Assembly: GCF_900104145.1 (NCBI RefSeq)
Contig: NZ_FNLB01000004.1
Location: 1 to 64,000, forward strand
Direction of reading: 5' to 3'
Source of the DNA: Pseudovibrio sp. Tun.PSC04-5.I4
Lineage (GTDB): Bacteria > Pseudomonadota > Alphaproteobacteria > Rhizobiales > Stappiaceae
DNA: 64,000 nt
The translations under genes were made by a program, and so were the position numbers. Every line of letters starts with the position of its first letter. Positions within the stretch are counted from its first letter, which is position 1. Below, in pieces: positions 1 through 8,713 of the stretch. The notes beneath the pieces are model-generated. The model saw nothing but the letters and a program-made list of their open reading frames with translations, made no database searches and was not told the origin of the DNA.

Positions 1-551
1 ACAAACCTTTGCAGCTGTCCCGGTGATTTGAATCTCTGCATGGCTCGCTCTCGTTTTCGCAAGGGTAAATGTGAGTTCTCTGTGAGGTTGTTCATGCCTT
101 TGTGAGAGCGGTGCTCAACGTCAGGCATGACCCCGCGTTTTGCGGCACCATAGAACCGGAACTTATCGGTAATCATCCGCTTTGGAGCTCCACCTTGTTT
201 TTTCAAAAAGCGGGTTAGTAAACGCCTGGCAACCTTGGTATTGCGCCGTTTCTGAAGGAATTCATCCAGATGGGCTTTGTTGCAATATTCCCCTGATGAA
301 GTGTATCTTCTCTGAAAATCCCTTTTTTGAAGACTTCCTTTATGCCGTTTAAACACAATGCCGACCTTCGTCACAAGTTCGAGAAAACCGAATAGCGAAC
401 GTAGAAGAACACCGCATACAAAATCACGTCTTTAGGATAATGGGTGCCTTTAAAGTTGGTCAAAGCGTTAAACTTTAAATCGCAAATTTTGAACGAACTT
501 TTTTAAACTAAAAAAGCGAAAGCTGCAAACCGACTAAAATTTGCGACAGAA
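1..551 (-). mobile_element. Mosaic of IS6-family and IS5-family insertion sequence remnants
   Basis: Read on the minus strand, 1-270 encodes the C-terminal half of an IS6-family DDE transposase (RRNTKVARRLLTR, ITDKFRFYGAAKRG, then RERAMQRFKSPGQLQRF) and runs off the window edge. From about 272 to 394 the sequence is the 5' end of an IS5-family element; the same bases recur inverted at 8150-8241. From about 395 to 470 the minus strand encodes an IS6 transposase N-terminus (NFKGTHYPKDVILYAVFFYV) much like the intact copy at 63229. The stretch ends at 533-551 with an IS6-type terminal repeat (AAATTTGCGACAGAACC), also present at 63955-63969. No intact transposase remains. The two IS6 parts appear to come from different subgroups, so this is debris from several events rather than one interrupted element. 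Confidence 0.75.
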
Positions 552-747
552 CCCTCCCTGCTTTGTTCGTTATTCAGGTTTTCATTAGCAATGTGGCAAC
601 GTCATACGCCGTTCTGCGCGCCGACACTGCGTTGACAAGAACTTCCAAAACCAACCCTCATATGGTAAAAATATAATTTGATATAGTGAATTTAGTAATT
701 TCGTTCATTTTTCGCCAGCATTCACTCTAAACAACTATGGTGGCCAT

Positions 748-1380
748 ATGAGTTCAGATCAGCACACCCATAATCATCATCACGATCACTCGCATTTGAC
801 GGAAACTGAAGCGCGTGTGAGAGCGCTTGAAAGTGTCTTGACTGAGAAGGGCTACATAGACAGCGCGGCAGTCGATGAGATCGTACAGACATATGAAACG
901 AAGATTGGGCCACAAAATGGTGCTCATGTCGTTGCCAAATGTTGGAGCGATGCCAAGTTTAAAGAATGGCTGGAAACGGATTCAACAGCAGCCATTCATT
1001 CACTTGGTTACACCTCGCGACAGGGCGAACACATAGACGCTGTTTTTAATACCGATGACGTTCATCATCTGACCGTCTGCACACTTTGCTCATGCTACCC
1101 TTGGTCAGTGCTCGGCCTTCCTCCAACTTGGTATAAATCTCCCCCCTACCGATCTCGCGTTGTCATTGATCCACGCGGGGTTTTGGAAGATTTTGGTTTA
1201 TCCCTTCCCGAGACAACAAAAGTGGAAGTTCACGATTCGACCTCTGAGATCCGATATCTCGTTATCCCACAAAGACCGGCAGGAACGGATGATTGGTCTG
1301 AAGAACAATTGGCCAAGTTAGTTACCCGTAACTCTATGATCGGTACGGCTATGGCCAATAAACCGGAAGATCAAGTATGA
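748..1380 (+). CDS. nthA: Nitrile hydratase alpha subunit, cobalt type
   Basis: Catalytic subunit of nitrile hydratase, which hydrates nitriles to amides in the cytoplasm. It has 210 residues, the usual size. The metal-binding motif is at residues 110-120, VCTLCSCYPW, with cysteines 111, 114 and 116. The Thr after the first Cys is the signature of cobalt rather than iron enzymes, in which Ser is usual, and the middle and last Cys are normally oxidised to sulfinic and sulfenic acids. The VLGLPP stretch that follows is also typical. The N-terminus is unusually rich in histidine (residues 7-16), which could bind metal but is unproven. The stop overlaps the beta-subunit start (ATGA), so alpha, beta and the accessory subunit look like one operon. 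No amidase is seen next to it. Confidence 0.93.
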   Translation: MSSDQHTHNHHHDHSHLTETEARVRALESVLTEKGYIDSAAVDEIVQTYETKIGPQNGAHVVAKCWSDAKFKEWLETDSTAAIHSLGYTSRQGEHIDAVFNTDDVHHLTVCTLCSCYPWSVLGLPPTWYKSPPYRSRVVIDPRGVLEDFGLSLPETTKVEVHDSTSEIRYLVIPQRPAGTDDWSEEQLAKLVTRNSMIGTAMANKPEDQV

Positions 1381-2038
1381 ACGGCGGCGCTGATCTCGGC
1401 GGAATGATGGGGTTCGGTCCAGTGAACGAAGAGCAAAATGAGCCACTCTTTCATGCAGTGTGGGAAGGACGGGCGTTAGGAATGACGATTGCCCTGGGTG
1501 CTTGCTGTCAATGGAATCTTGATATGTCCAGGTTCGCCAGAGAGAGCATGCAACCCGCTGAATATATGCAAACCCCTACTATAAAATTTGGATGGAATCT
1601 GCTGTCCGATTGATGAAAGAGCGCTCGATGATTTCTGAAGCGGAAATCGCCGCTGCGACCATGATTGATGCGCCTATACCAGTAAAAGGAAAATTGGAAG
1701 CGCAGGATGTAAATGCCGTGCTGTTTGCTGGTGGGCCGGCCAATAGAGACCCGCAAGGCAGCCCAACTTGGAGTGTGGGAGATCAGATCAAAACAACCAA
1801 TAATCATCCCAAAACCCATACGCGGTTACCGCGATATGCTCGCGATAAAAATGGCCAAATTACCAAAATCCATGGCTTTCATGTATTTCCTGATAGCAAT
1901 TCACAAGGTCAAGGTGAGGACCCTAATTGGCTTTACCAAGTTACCTTTAAATCTCGCGATCTCTGGGGTGATCAAGGAAATGATGTCGACACAATGTCAC
2001 TTGACTTGTGGGAACCGTATCTGAGAGCAAACTTATGA
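1377..2038 (+). pseudogene. nthB: Nitrile hydratase beta subunit, single-base frameshift
   Basis: The first part (1377-1613) has the beta-subunit N-terminus, with NGGADLGGMMGFGP, a WEGRALGM stretch and WNLDMSRFARE. It then leaves frame. The second part resumes the family sequence with WMESAVRLM and runs to 2038, including LPRYARDKNGQI and a C-terminal SLDLWEPYL. Restoring one C in the run at 1573-1576 gives Q-T-P-Y-Y-K-I-W-M-E, the expected sequence across the join. The gene is thus full length apart from a one-base loss in a homopolymer. Either the gene is broken, which would inactivate the heteromeric enzyme, or the base is a sequencing error. The accessory gene starts within its stop codon. 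Confidence 0.88.
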
Positions 2039-2364
2039 ACAGTCCAAACTTAAGTGTTTTGCCTGCCATCATTCTCCAAGATGATAAGCCCGTGTTTAAC
2101 GAACCTTGGGAAGCCCAAGCTTTTGCAATGGCTGTGAACCTTCATCAAAACGGAGCATTCGGATGGGATGAATGGGCAAGTGCCTTGTCGTTTGAAATCC
2201 ATTCAGGAGTAGAGCGCAGCTATTATCAACACTGGCTGTCGGCTCTCGAAAAATTGGTATCCGACAAGTCATTAACGACCAGAGCGGATCTTGAAGCAAC
2301 AAAAACTGCGTGGCACACAGCAGCATCTGCAACTCCGCATGGTGAGCCGATAGTTTTGAAATAG
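2035..2364 (+). CDS. Nitrile hydratase accessory protein (cobalt chaperone, NHase 14K type)
   Basis: Small protein of 109 residues whose ATG overlaps the beta-subunit stop (ATGA). The pattern FNEPWEAQAFAMAVNLHQNGAFGWDEWA, followed by YYQHWLSALEKLV and a final charged segment, is typical of the activator of cobalt-type nitrile hydratases. These proteins resemble the beta-subunit N-terminus, hold the alpha subunit and deliver cobalt by subunit swapping. Here that role is inferred from sequence and position. It supports the cobalt call made from the alpha-subunit motif. The ATG at 2035 was chosen over an upstream in-frame start because of the four-base overlap with the previous gene. Confidence 0.85.
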   Translation: MNSPNLSVLPAIILQDDKPVFNEPWEAQAFAMAVNLHQNGAFGWDEWASALSFEIHSGVERSYYQHWLSALEKLVSDKSLTTRADLEATKTAWHTAASATPHGEPIVLK

Positions 2365-2774
2365 GCTTGGGGCGGAAACCGGTGGCGCACATAACTGAGA
2401 TGGGCTGTGGTCATTCAGAGCGACTACATTGTCGACATGGTGTGAGAGTTAGCGTGTCAACGCCGCGACTGAGTCTCAAACGTTATACTAATCTGGCGAA
2501 GTAAGCCAGATTTCCAGCTGGAATCACTTCACGAGAAACGTTTTCATCGGTTATTTTGAAACAAACCAATCGCGCATATTAATATATGCGAAAACACAAT
2601 ACTTTAATATTTTCAACATGTTACGAATAGTTTTATTGGTTTTTATGCAGAAATCGTTGTGATCTGAACCAACCAGTAAGAAACCGTTAACCAAGTCCTC
2701 GTTGACTTTGAATTCGGATGTGCCAATTATTCCTTTAATTCCTGTTTAAACAAAAAATCCGGGTGATTTAGGAA
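2365..2774. other. Intergenic region upstream of repA
   Basis: The 410 bases between the nitrile hydratase operon and repA hold no convincing gene. They contain the hairpin at 2490-2512 and, at 2573-2590, an AT-rich inverted repeat with 7-bp arms CGCATAT and ATATGCG around TAAT. In repABC plasmids the repA promoter and the operator bound by RepA lie in this position, so the inverted repeat is a reasonable operator candidate. I could not assign -35 and -10 boxes with confidence, and I found no site fitting the repABC parS consensus here. Confidence 0.45.
2490..2513 (+). terminator. Strong hairpin after the nitrile hydratase operon
   Basis: Perfect 8-bp stem AATCTGGC (2490-2497) and GCCAGATT (2505-2512) with a 7-base loop, 126 bases after the last gene of the operon. 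Only three Ts follow, so it is a weak intrinsic terminator at best. The palindrome CCAGCTGG directly after it (2514-2521) is unexplained. Confidence 0.4.
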
Positions 2775-4126
2775 ATGGACACTGAGACACTAGAGCATGG
2801 TATTATGCTTTCGCAGATGAAGGCAGACCATAAGGCTTTATCCAGCACGCTTGCGGCGCTGGCACAGTCTCAGTTCCCTCCAAAAGCGGAAAAGAACCTG
2901 CGCAAATTTGCAGCGTCAGAGGCGGCAATTTATTTGGGCATCACCCCTCGCTATCTCGCCTTGACCGCTGATGAAATGGGGCTTGAAGTCGAGAAGGTCG
3001 GCCGCGGCGAGCGTCGTTACTACTCTCTTGAACAAATGAATCAGATCAGGGTATATCTAGCTGAAAAAGCGGGTGATGATACCGCCAAGGCGCTGAATTA
3101 TGATCCGCGCCGCAAAGCAGATGAAGACATTCAGATCATTGCCTGCTCCAACTTTAAAGGTGGCTCAGCCAAGACCTGTACATCGGTTCATTTGGCGCAA
3201 TATATGGCATTGCAGGGCTACAGGATTTTGCTAGTTGATTTGGATCCGCAAGGGTCGGCATCCAGTATGCTCGGTTTGTTCCGGAAATGGTGTCAGAAGA
3301 TGATTCTCTTTTTGCATCAATAAGGTACGACGATCCCAGGCCTATGAGCGAAGTGGTTCAAAAGACCTATTTCGACAATCTTGATCTGGCGATCGGCAGC
3401 CCGTTCCTGACCGAATGGGAATTCTTTGCGCCGCACTATGCAACGCTTGCGGGGCAGGAAGAACCGGGCCTGCGTAATCGTATTGCAGATATTGAAGATG
3501 AGAAAAAGCAAAAGGGTATCAGTAATAAGCGGCTGCGTGAGTTGGAAGAAGAGCTGGCCCGCAACCATGCAAAGCTTTCGGACTGTCTGCAACGCAAGCT
3601 CTACTTTACCCGTCTTCAGCTTGCGTTTGAGGATGTTGAAGATGCCTATGATATTATCATCTGCGACACGCCGCCGAGCCTGGGTTATTTATCCAATGCC
3701 GCGTCCTTTGCAGCTGATCACCTGTTGGTGACCATTCACCCGCAATGGATCGATTGTGAATCCATGGCGCAGTATCTGGCGACCTCCATTGCCCACAACG
3801 AGTTCTTCGAAAGCACAGTGGCCAAACAACTTGGTCCCGAATATCTGGTACCTAAGACGTTACAATATCTGATCACCCGTCATGACAACACCAGCCGTCC
3901 GGAAACAGACGTGGTGACCATGCTGCGTACTCAGCTGCAAAATGTCCTAACCAGCACGATGCTGCGCAGCTCCGCTATTGCTGAAGCAGGCAATGTTCAG
4001 CAAACGCTTTATGAAGCTGAACGTTCCAACTTCAACGGCAAGACTTATGATCGCGCGCTGGATTCTGTGAACCGGGTTAACAGTGAACTCGAAGAGCTTT
4101 TGAAATCCTATTGGGGTCGCTCATGA
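2775..4126 (+). pseudogene. repA: RepA, ParA-type partition ATPase, single-base frameshift
   Basis: First gene of a repABC unit. RepA is the partition ATPase and autorepressor. Residues 60-130 look like the N-terminal DNA-binding region (AASEAAIYLGITPRYLALTADEMG). The deviant Walker A is FKGGSAKTCTS, with Cys where Thr is usual, followed by ILLVDLDPQGSAS. The reading frame then breaks: restoring one T in the run at 3279-3280 gives M-L-G-L-F-P-E-M-V-S-E-D-D and joins the second part, which continues with SIRYDD, YFDNLDLAIGS and the ICDTPPSLGY motif to 4126. The protein would be about 450 residues, the family size. A genuine loss should harm partition and copy control but not RepC-driven replication. 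The error sits in a homopolymer, so a sequencing artefact is quite possible. Confidence 0.88.
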
Positions 4127-5217
4127 ACGATAAGCGTAAGAGAAACAAGAGCAAACTCAGTGCGATCATGACCGGCAACAATGCGGGTCTAGAGCGTGCA
4201 GCAAGTACGCCTGCTGCTGAAGAACTGCCAGTACCGCGCGAGAAAAGTGCGGTTGGGCGGCTTGGAGCGGCCCTGCACTCTTTAACGGAACAACGCAGTG
4301 AAACCGTTGACCCGAGCCTAATCATCCAAAACCTCGACGCTAAGTTGCTGCTGCCTTCACTGGCGCTGGACCGTGCATTTGAAGGCGATGATGAGGAGCT
4401 GGATAGTCTGGTTGAGAGTATTTCTCAAAATGGACAGCAAGTTCCGGTTTTGGTGCGCCCTCATCCCGGCAAACCAGATCATTACCAGATTGCTTATGGG
4501 CATCGCCGCGTTAAAGCTTGTCAGAGGTTGGACATTGCGGTTCGTGCTGTTGTTGAGAATCTGAGCGATGAAGAACTTGTTATCGCGCAGGGTAAGGAAA
4601 ACGAAGAGCGCAAAAACCTTACTTATATTCAGCAATGCTATTTTGCTGCGGAACTGAGCAAGACCTTTACCCGTGAGGTTGTGGCCGCTGCCGTTGGCGC
4701 TGGCGATAAGACCCGGGTCTCTAAACTTACCTCTATTATTCGCCGCGTGCCTGAAGATCTTATTGAAAGCATTGGCTCTGCTCGCGGTATTGGCCGGGTG
4801 AAGTGGGAAACTGTGGCAAAAGCGTGTGAGAGCGAGGGCACTGTTTCTCGCCTGCGCAAAAGCATTGCCAACCTCAAGACCTCCGGCAAATGGCAAGGCC
4901 TGACCAGTCCTGATCGGTTCGCCTGGCTACATGATCTGACGATCTCTTCTGAGGTGGTGGATGGCAACTTATCCCCCTCTGCCCTGGAGAGGGTAGAGTC
5001 CCGAAAAGCGGCGGCACGAAGCACGCTTTTGATTAAAGACAGCGAAGGCAAGCCGGCCATTGAAGCGCGCGGCACACGGAATTTCAAGATTGTACTGGCA
5101 GATGAGGCGCGAGCTGCGGCCTTCTCCGAATATCTGACCAGTAAGATTAATCAGTTGCTGAAGGATTTTGAGCAGCAGGAACAAAAGGTCACCGAGCTAA
5201 TGGGAGCAAGCGAATGA
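4123..5217 (+). CDS. repB: RepB, ParB-type centromere-binding partition protein
   Basis: Second gene of the repABC unit, 364 residues from the ATG at 4123, which overlaps the repA stop (ATGA); an in-frame TTG at 4111 is less likely. It shows the ParB/sulfiredoxin-like fold signature (SISQNGQQVPVLVRPHP, then IAYGHRRVKACQRL, then ELVIAQGKENEERKNLTYI), a helix-turn-helix region around residues 170-215 and a basic, glutamine-rich C-terminus for dimerisation. It should bind parS sites and act with RepA to segregate the plasmid. I found no clear match to the repABC parS consensus (GTT, four bases, GC, four bases, AAC) in the gaps I inspected. Confidence 0.92.
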   Translation: MNDKRKRNKSKLSAIMTGNNAGLERAASTPAAEELPVPREKSAVGRLGAALHSLTEQRSETVDPSLIIQNLDAKLLLPSLALDRAFEGDDEELDSLVESISQNGQQVPVLVRPHPGKPDHYQIAYGHRRVKACQRLDIAVRAVVENLSDEELVIAQGKENEERKNLTYIQQCYFAAELSKTFTREVVAAAVGAGDKTRVSKLTSIIRRVPEDLIESIGSARGIGRVKWETVAKACESEGTVSRLRKSIANLKTSGKWQGLTSPDRFAWLHDLTISSEVVDGNLSPSALERVESRKAAARSTLLIKDSEGKPAIEARGTRNFKIVLADEARAAAFSEYLTSKINQLLKDFEQQEQKVTELMGASE

Positions 5218-5471
5218 CCTAAACGGAAAAGAAAACGGTCTTGCAGACGGCAATCCGCAAGACCGGAATTCACTGGCATTCAGAGCTAAGCTCTAGAAGT
5301 ACCGTATCAACAGAATCACCGTACTTCGTGCAGCTGTTAAAATCAATCGCCTTTGTCTTGGGGCGGTACGATTTTGTGCGCCCTACCCTCTGATTTGCCT
5401 GATATTGTTGGAACACGTTGCACAACGTGTGTTTTAAACGCCCTTCCATCTGTTGGGCGAGAGGTTTTGCT
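5218..5471. promoter_or_regulatory. repB-repC spacer: incompatibility/antisense RNA region with hairpins
   Basis: In repABC plasmids this spacer encodes, on the opposite strand, a small counter-transcribed RNA that limits repC expression. Visible structures are: a 9-bp stem CGGTCTTGC (5236-5244) with GCAAGACCG (5257-5265); an interrupted palindrome AGAGCT-A-AGCTCT (5282-5294); an 18-base palindrome ACACGTTGCACAACGTGT (5413-5430, arms of 8); and a stem CGCCC (5439-5443) with GGGCG (5455-5459) immediately upstream of the repC ribosome binding site, the position of the S element that sequesters translation of repC. The ends of the antisense RNA cannot be set from sequence alone. Confidence 0.6.
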
Positions 5472-6749
5472 ATGCAAAATTCAGGCTCGGTCGCCTCTTT
5501 TAGAAAACTCACACCTGAGATGATGGTTAGCCAGCGGTTGGCTATGGCAAATGATATTGTGGAGACGACGAAATCAGAAGTGGCTATGGCTTTGAAAAAG
5601 GCTGCCCCTGCCCTAGGCGTTGACGGCACCACCTATCATATTTTGGATATTCTGATCGGCCTGACAGCTGCTGATGATTGGCAAACGAACCATCGCCCTC
5701 TCGTTGCAATTTCCAACGAGAAGCTTGCAGAATACGTATGCCGCTCAAAACGCACCGTTATTCGGTGTTTGAAACGTCTGGTGGAAGCGGGCATTATTGC
5801 CTATCGCGATAGCCCAACAGGACGGCGCTATATTCACCGCGGTGAGTTTCGGCAAGGCCGGCTCGGCGAGATTGAGCGTGGCTATGGGTTTGATTTTTCC
5901 CCTGCCCGGCAGCGCGTGCATGAACTTAAAGCGATCGGCGCCCAATTTGCGGCTCGTCTCAAAGCACAGAAGGATGCGCGCCGAAGTGTTAACCGATTGC
6001 TGCGTGCCATTGAGGATATGGCCTCACTCGCGGCGAGGGAGGGCATTGGCTTTTCTGATGTGCAGGAAGCTGTCTCAGCTCTGAATGAGAGGGCTATGGA
6101 TATAGTCACTCGGGCGGAAGTATTGCAGAATCTTTATGAAATGGCGGTTGCTGCGTTTGCACCTACTGAGGAGGAAACGCAGCAAATAGATGTTCCTGTT
6201 CTTGGAGAAATGGCATGCGCGGGTGACATTAATGGCATCCCTTATAATAATACAAACCCTCAGTCTCTCAAAAGAAGTAATAGAACGCGGAGATCAGCTA
6301 ACGCTGATCCCTCAAATTCATCCGATCCCAAACAAGTTGGGATAAAACCCGCTTTAGAGAGGAAGCAAGATCGCAATTTCTCTGCCAGCTCTAATCCTCA
6401 GCATCAAGAGGGTGCACTGGAGAATATCTCTATCGGGCTGCTCAAATCAGCTTTGTCTAACTTGCAGGACAGTCTTGGGTTCGAATTCAGTTGCTGGGGC
6501 GATTTGCTGAAGGTGAGCGGGGATATCGCGTTGCTGATTGGCCTGTCTCAGTCCGGCTTTGAGCATGCTCAAGGCAAAGTTGGGCGCTATGTTGCAGCCG
6601 CGGTTCTAGCCACCACAGCTGAAAAGGCACTGCGTGATCCGCTTCTGATTTCCAGTCCTGGCGGTTATTTCCGGGCGTGTGTTGATCGGGCCGTTGATGG
6701 TGAATTGGCGCTGCACAAATCGTTGTTCGGATTGGCCCAAGCCCGTTGA
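5472..6749 (+). CDS. repC: RepC, plasmid replication initiator
   Basis: Third gene of the repABC unit, 425 residues from the ATG at 5472, preceded by GAGAGG. An upstream in-frame TTG at 5418 lies inside the palindrome and the regulatory hairpin, so it is rejected. RepC is the initiator and the origin usually lies inside its own gene. Residues 10-180 hold the conserved N-terminal domain, with a winged-helix region in RPLVAISNEKLAEYVCRSKRTVIRCLKRLVEAGIIAYRDS-like spacing, followed by a linker and a C-terminal domain ending near 420. Unlike repA the frame is intact, so the replicon could still initiate. The first ten residues, reading MQNSGSVASF, are less conserved in the family. Confidence 0.92.
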   Translation: MQNSGSVASFRKLTPEMMVSQRLAMANDIVETTKSEVAMALKKAAPALGVDGTTYHILDILIGLTAADDWQTNHRPLVAISNEKLAEYVCRSKRTVIRCLKRLVEAGIIAYRDSPTGRRYIHRGEFRQGRLGEIERGYGFDFSPARQRVHELKAIGAQFAARLKAQKDARRSVNRLLRAIEDMASLAAREGIGFSDVQEAVSALNERAMDIVTRAEVLQNLYEMAVAAFAPTEEETQQIDVPVLGEMACAGDINGIPYNNTNPQSLKRSNRTRRSANADPSNSSDPKQVGIKPALERKQDRNFSASSNPQHQEGALENISIGLLKSALSNLQDSLGFEFSCWGDLLKVSGDIALLIGLSQSGFEHAQGKVGRYVAAAVLATTAEKALRDPLLISSPGGYFRACVDRAVDGELALHKSLFGLAQAR

Positions 6750-6959
6750 ACGCGTGCAATTTTGCAAGGAGGAGGGTGTACGCGTGCACCTTTGAGTTAA
6801 AAACCTATATAAATCAATAGGATAACAATTTTACCTTTTGTTAATCTTAGTTTTGTGCATGGACACTGAAGTGTCTAGTAGTTTTGGACAGAATGAGACA
6901 AAGGCTTATCGACCTTTCTACGCAGTGCCTTTCGCTGGCGCCTATGGGTACAATTAGTC
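6750..6959. other. Spacer after repC with repeated ACGCGTGCA
   Basis: The nonamer ACGCGTGCA occurs at 6750-6758 and again at 6780-6788, and the second copy lies in an imperfect palindrome GGTGTACGCGTGCACC (6775-6790). A location just downstream of repC is a known place for repABC centromere sites, but the sequence does not fit the parS consensus. The rest of the spacer shows nothing I can name. Confidence 0.3.
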
Positions 6960-7159
6960 GTATTTGATAAGAGAGTGGTTTTGGAGTGTTGTCACGTTAA
7001 GTTGGATTTGGTCGCAAAACCCAAACTGAGCGAACTTCATGCGTCCATCCTGGCAGCCATTTTCCATTGAGCAAATGCGTTAATTCGATGAAGAACGTTT
7101 ATCGCGAGGTCCAACGAAGAGATTGCGTAGGCAGGAGAAGACAGCCACAAACCTTTGCA
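6960..7159 (-). mobile_element. IS6-family element remnant (3' end)
   Basis: The minus strand reads the C-terminal end of an IS6-type transposase (LQRFVAVFS, LRNLFVGPRDKRS and the trailing non-coding end) with a stop and frame decay. Nearly the same sequence appears at 50885-51140, which shows what the undisturbed end looks like. The IS5-family element beginning at 7160 cuts it precisely within the codons for LQRF. Confidence 0.7.
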
Positions 7160-8241
7160 GGGCCTTGTTGCAGAAAGAAAATTAAGCTTACAACTCGCCC
7201 TTACCCGCTTAACTCAGCTCGCAATGAGGCGCTCGAACGTCGGTCGTCCAAGGTCAGTCATCCGATTGAGGACGGAGACATTGATTTTAGCCTCGGTCTT
7301 CTGGTTTGCAAACTTACGAGACTTCAAACTTGTCCCGATGACTTGTTTATAGCGCCCCATCAAGGTCTCGCCTCTTGAACGCCGCCCGTATCGGGTCTGC
7401 TTCTGCCACCCTGCTCTGCCATGTTTCTCAATGAGAAGAATATCCCGGTCACGGGCCGTAGGAGCGATCGCAGCCTGTGGGCTGCTGTTTTGGGCGGCGG
7501 TATGATGACCTCAACGCCGTCAAAACGGTCAGCTATTTCGTGGTGTGTGGGAGTGCCATCATAAGCTCCATCGCCAAGAAACGTGCCAACCGGACCCTCA
7601 ACCTGATCCAGTATATCCGGCACAACAGTTGGATCGCCAACGATATCTTCCGTCAGTTCAGAACAAACGATTATCCCGCTTTCCAGGTCCTGACCAAGGT
7701 GAAGTTTGCGCCATTTTCTGCGCTTTTTCTTGGTTCCGTGTTTGGTCTCCTGCTACTCACCAGCTCTGAACATCTTCACGCCTGTGCTGTCGATCACAAG
7801 CGTTGTCGAGCCAGGACTCTTTTCAGATTTGACTTTGGAAAGGTTCACCCCACCAGCTCGGCGCGACAGGGTGCTATAGTCAGGAAAAGGTAAGTTCAGA
7901 TCCGTTAGAGCAAACACAGAACGAACAAATCCTTGTGTCTGCCGCAAAGCTAAACCAAACACGGATTTGACACTCAAACAGGTTTTAATGGCAAGATCTA
8001 AATACTTGGCGGGTCTCCCGCTGCGGTTGCTCGTTGGTGCGAGTCAGGCACCGGCAACGCTGTCTTCAACCCAGACTGTGATGTCTCGACGCCGACGCAG
8101 GCTTTCATTATACTCCGACCAGTTCGTCACCTTATATTCGGTTTTCTAGAACTTGTGACGACGGTTAGCATTGTGTTTAAACGGCATAAAGGAGGTCTCA
8201 GAGAAGATAAACTTCATCAGGGGAATATTGCACCAACGCCC
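7160..8241 (-). mobile_element. IS5-family insertion sequence, transposase decayed
   Basis: The element is about 1.08 kb. Its ends are imperfect inverted repeats: GGGCCTTGTTGCAGAA at 7160 and, inverted, GGGCGTTGGTGCAATA ending at 8241. The minus strand encodes an IS5-type DDE transposase in pieces: YKVTNWSEYNESLRRR and AKYLDLAIKTCLSVKSVFGLAL-type N-terminal region (about 8130-7900), LPFPDYSTLSRR, LVIDSTGVKMF with a DDE aspartate, then GDGAYDGTPTHHEIADRF with the second aspartate, and finally a C-terminal GETLMGRYKQVIG and NVSVLNRMTDLGRP. At least one in-frame stop near 8050 and frameshifts near 7755 and 7480 make it inactive. It sits inside the IS6 remnant and marks the left edge of the biosynthetic island. 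Confidence 0.82.
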
Positions 8242-8713
8242 CAATAGGGGGTCTGCTCCAGAAGAAGGCGAAAAGATTTTTATCCGTTCTCGACTAAGTC
8301 ACTACTCTCTTCCGCCCTAAACACCACCGCTTTTCTGCCACCTCATATCGCTATGCCCGCGCTGATGCGTGCTGCTTGTGGACCGACTACTCGACAGAGT
8401 TGTGTGCATGAAGACCCTTTTTGCGCTCTACTACACTAGATCGGAATAACCTGACAAACCCCTCTTTAGTTACCCAGATCAAAAGCTCATTCAACAAGAC
8501 GCACCACTCCGTTAACCCCCGACATTAAGTTTGTAACAATGCCTAATATTTGAACTCACTGTGAGAAAACCAACAATTTCTCATTGGCTTAAGGAGCTAC
8601 GTTATTTTATTGATAGTAAAGATTGTTAAATGTTCAAATTTTGCAATAATGAGCACATACATTATTTGTGCTTCCTGCATTTTTGGTAATTTCAACTCAG
8701 CGTTAAGATAGGC
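8242..8713. other. Intergenic region upstream of the thioesterase gene
   Basis: These 472 bases between the IS5 element and the thioesterase gene show no gene. From 8500 on the sequence turns AT-rich, as expected of a promoter region, but no confident -35/-10 pair was found. There is a perfect inverted repeat with 7-bp arms TGAGAAA (8562-8568) and TTTCTCA (8577-8583), possibly an operator. Confidence 0.4.

Noticed and set aside
1377..4126. Programmed ribosomal frameshifting in the nitrile hydratase beta gene or repA
   Set aside because: Neither family is known for it, no slippery heptamer with a downstream structure stands out, and each site is a single missing base in a homopolymer.
5413..5430. 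Palindrome as a repABC parS site
   Set aside because: It does not fit GTT-four bases-GC-four bases-AAC and occurs only once; kept only as an unexplained palindrome.
5418..5471. Longer repC start at the TTG at 5418
   Set aside because: It would put the start inside the palindrome and upstream of the regulatory hairpin; the ATG at 5472 has a ribosome binding site and gives the family start.
7067..8149. Plus-strand frames at 7067-7378, 7477-7893 and 7967-8149
   Set aside because: They are opposite the decayed IS5 transposase, whose DDE motifs read clearly on the minus strand.
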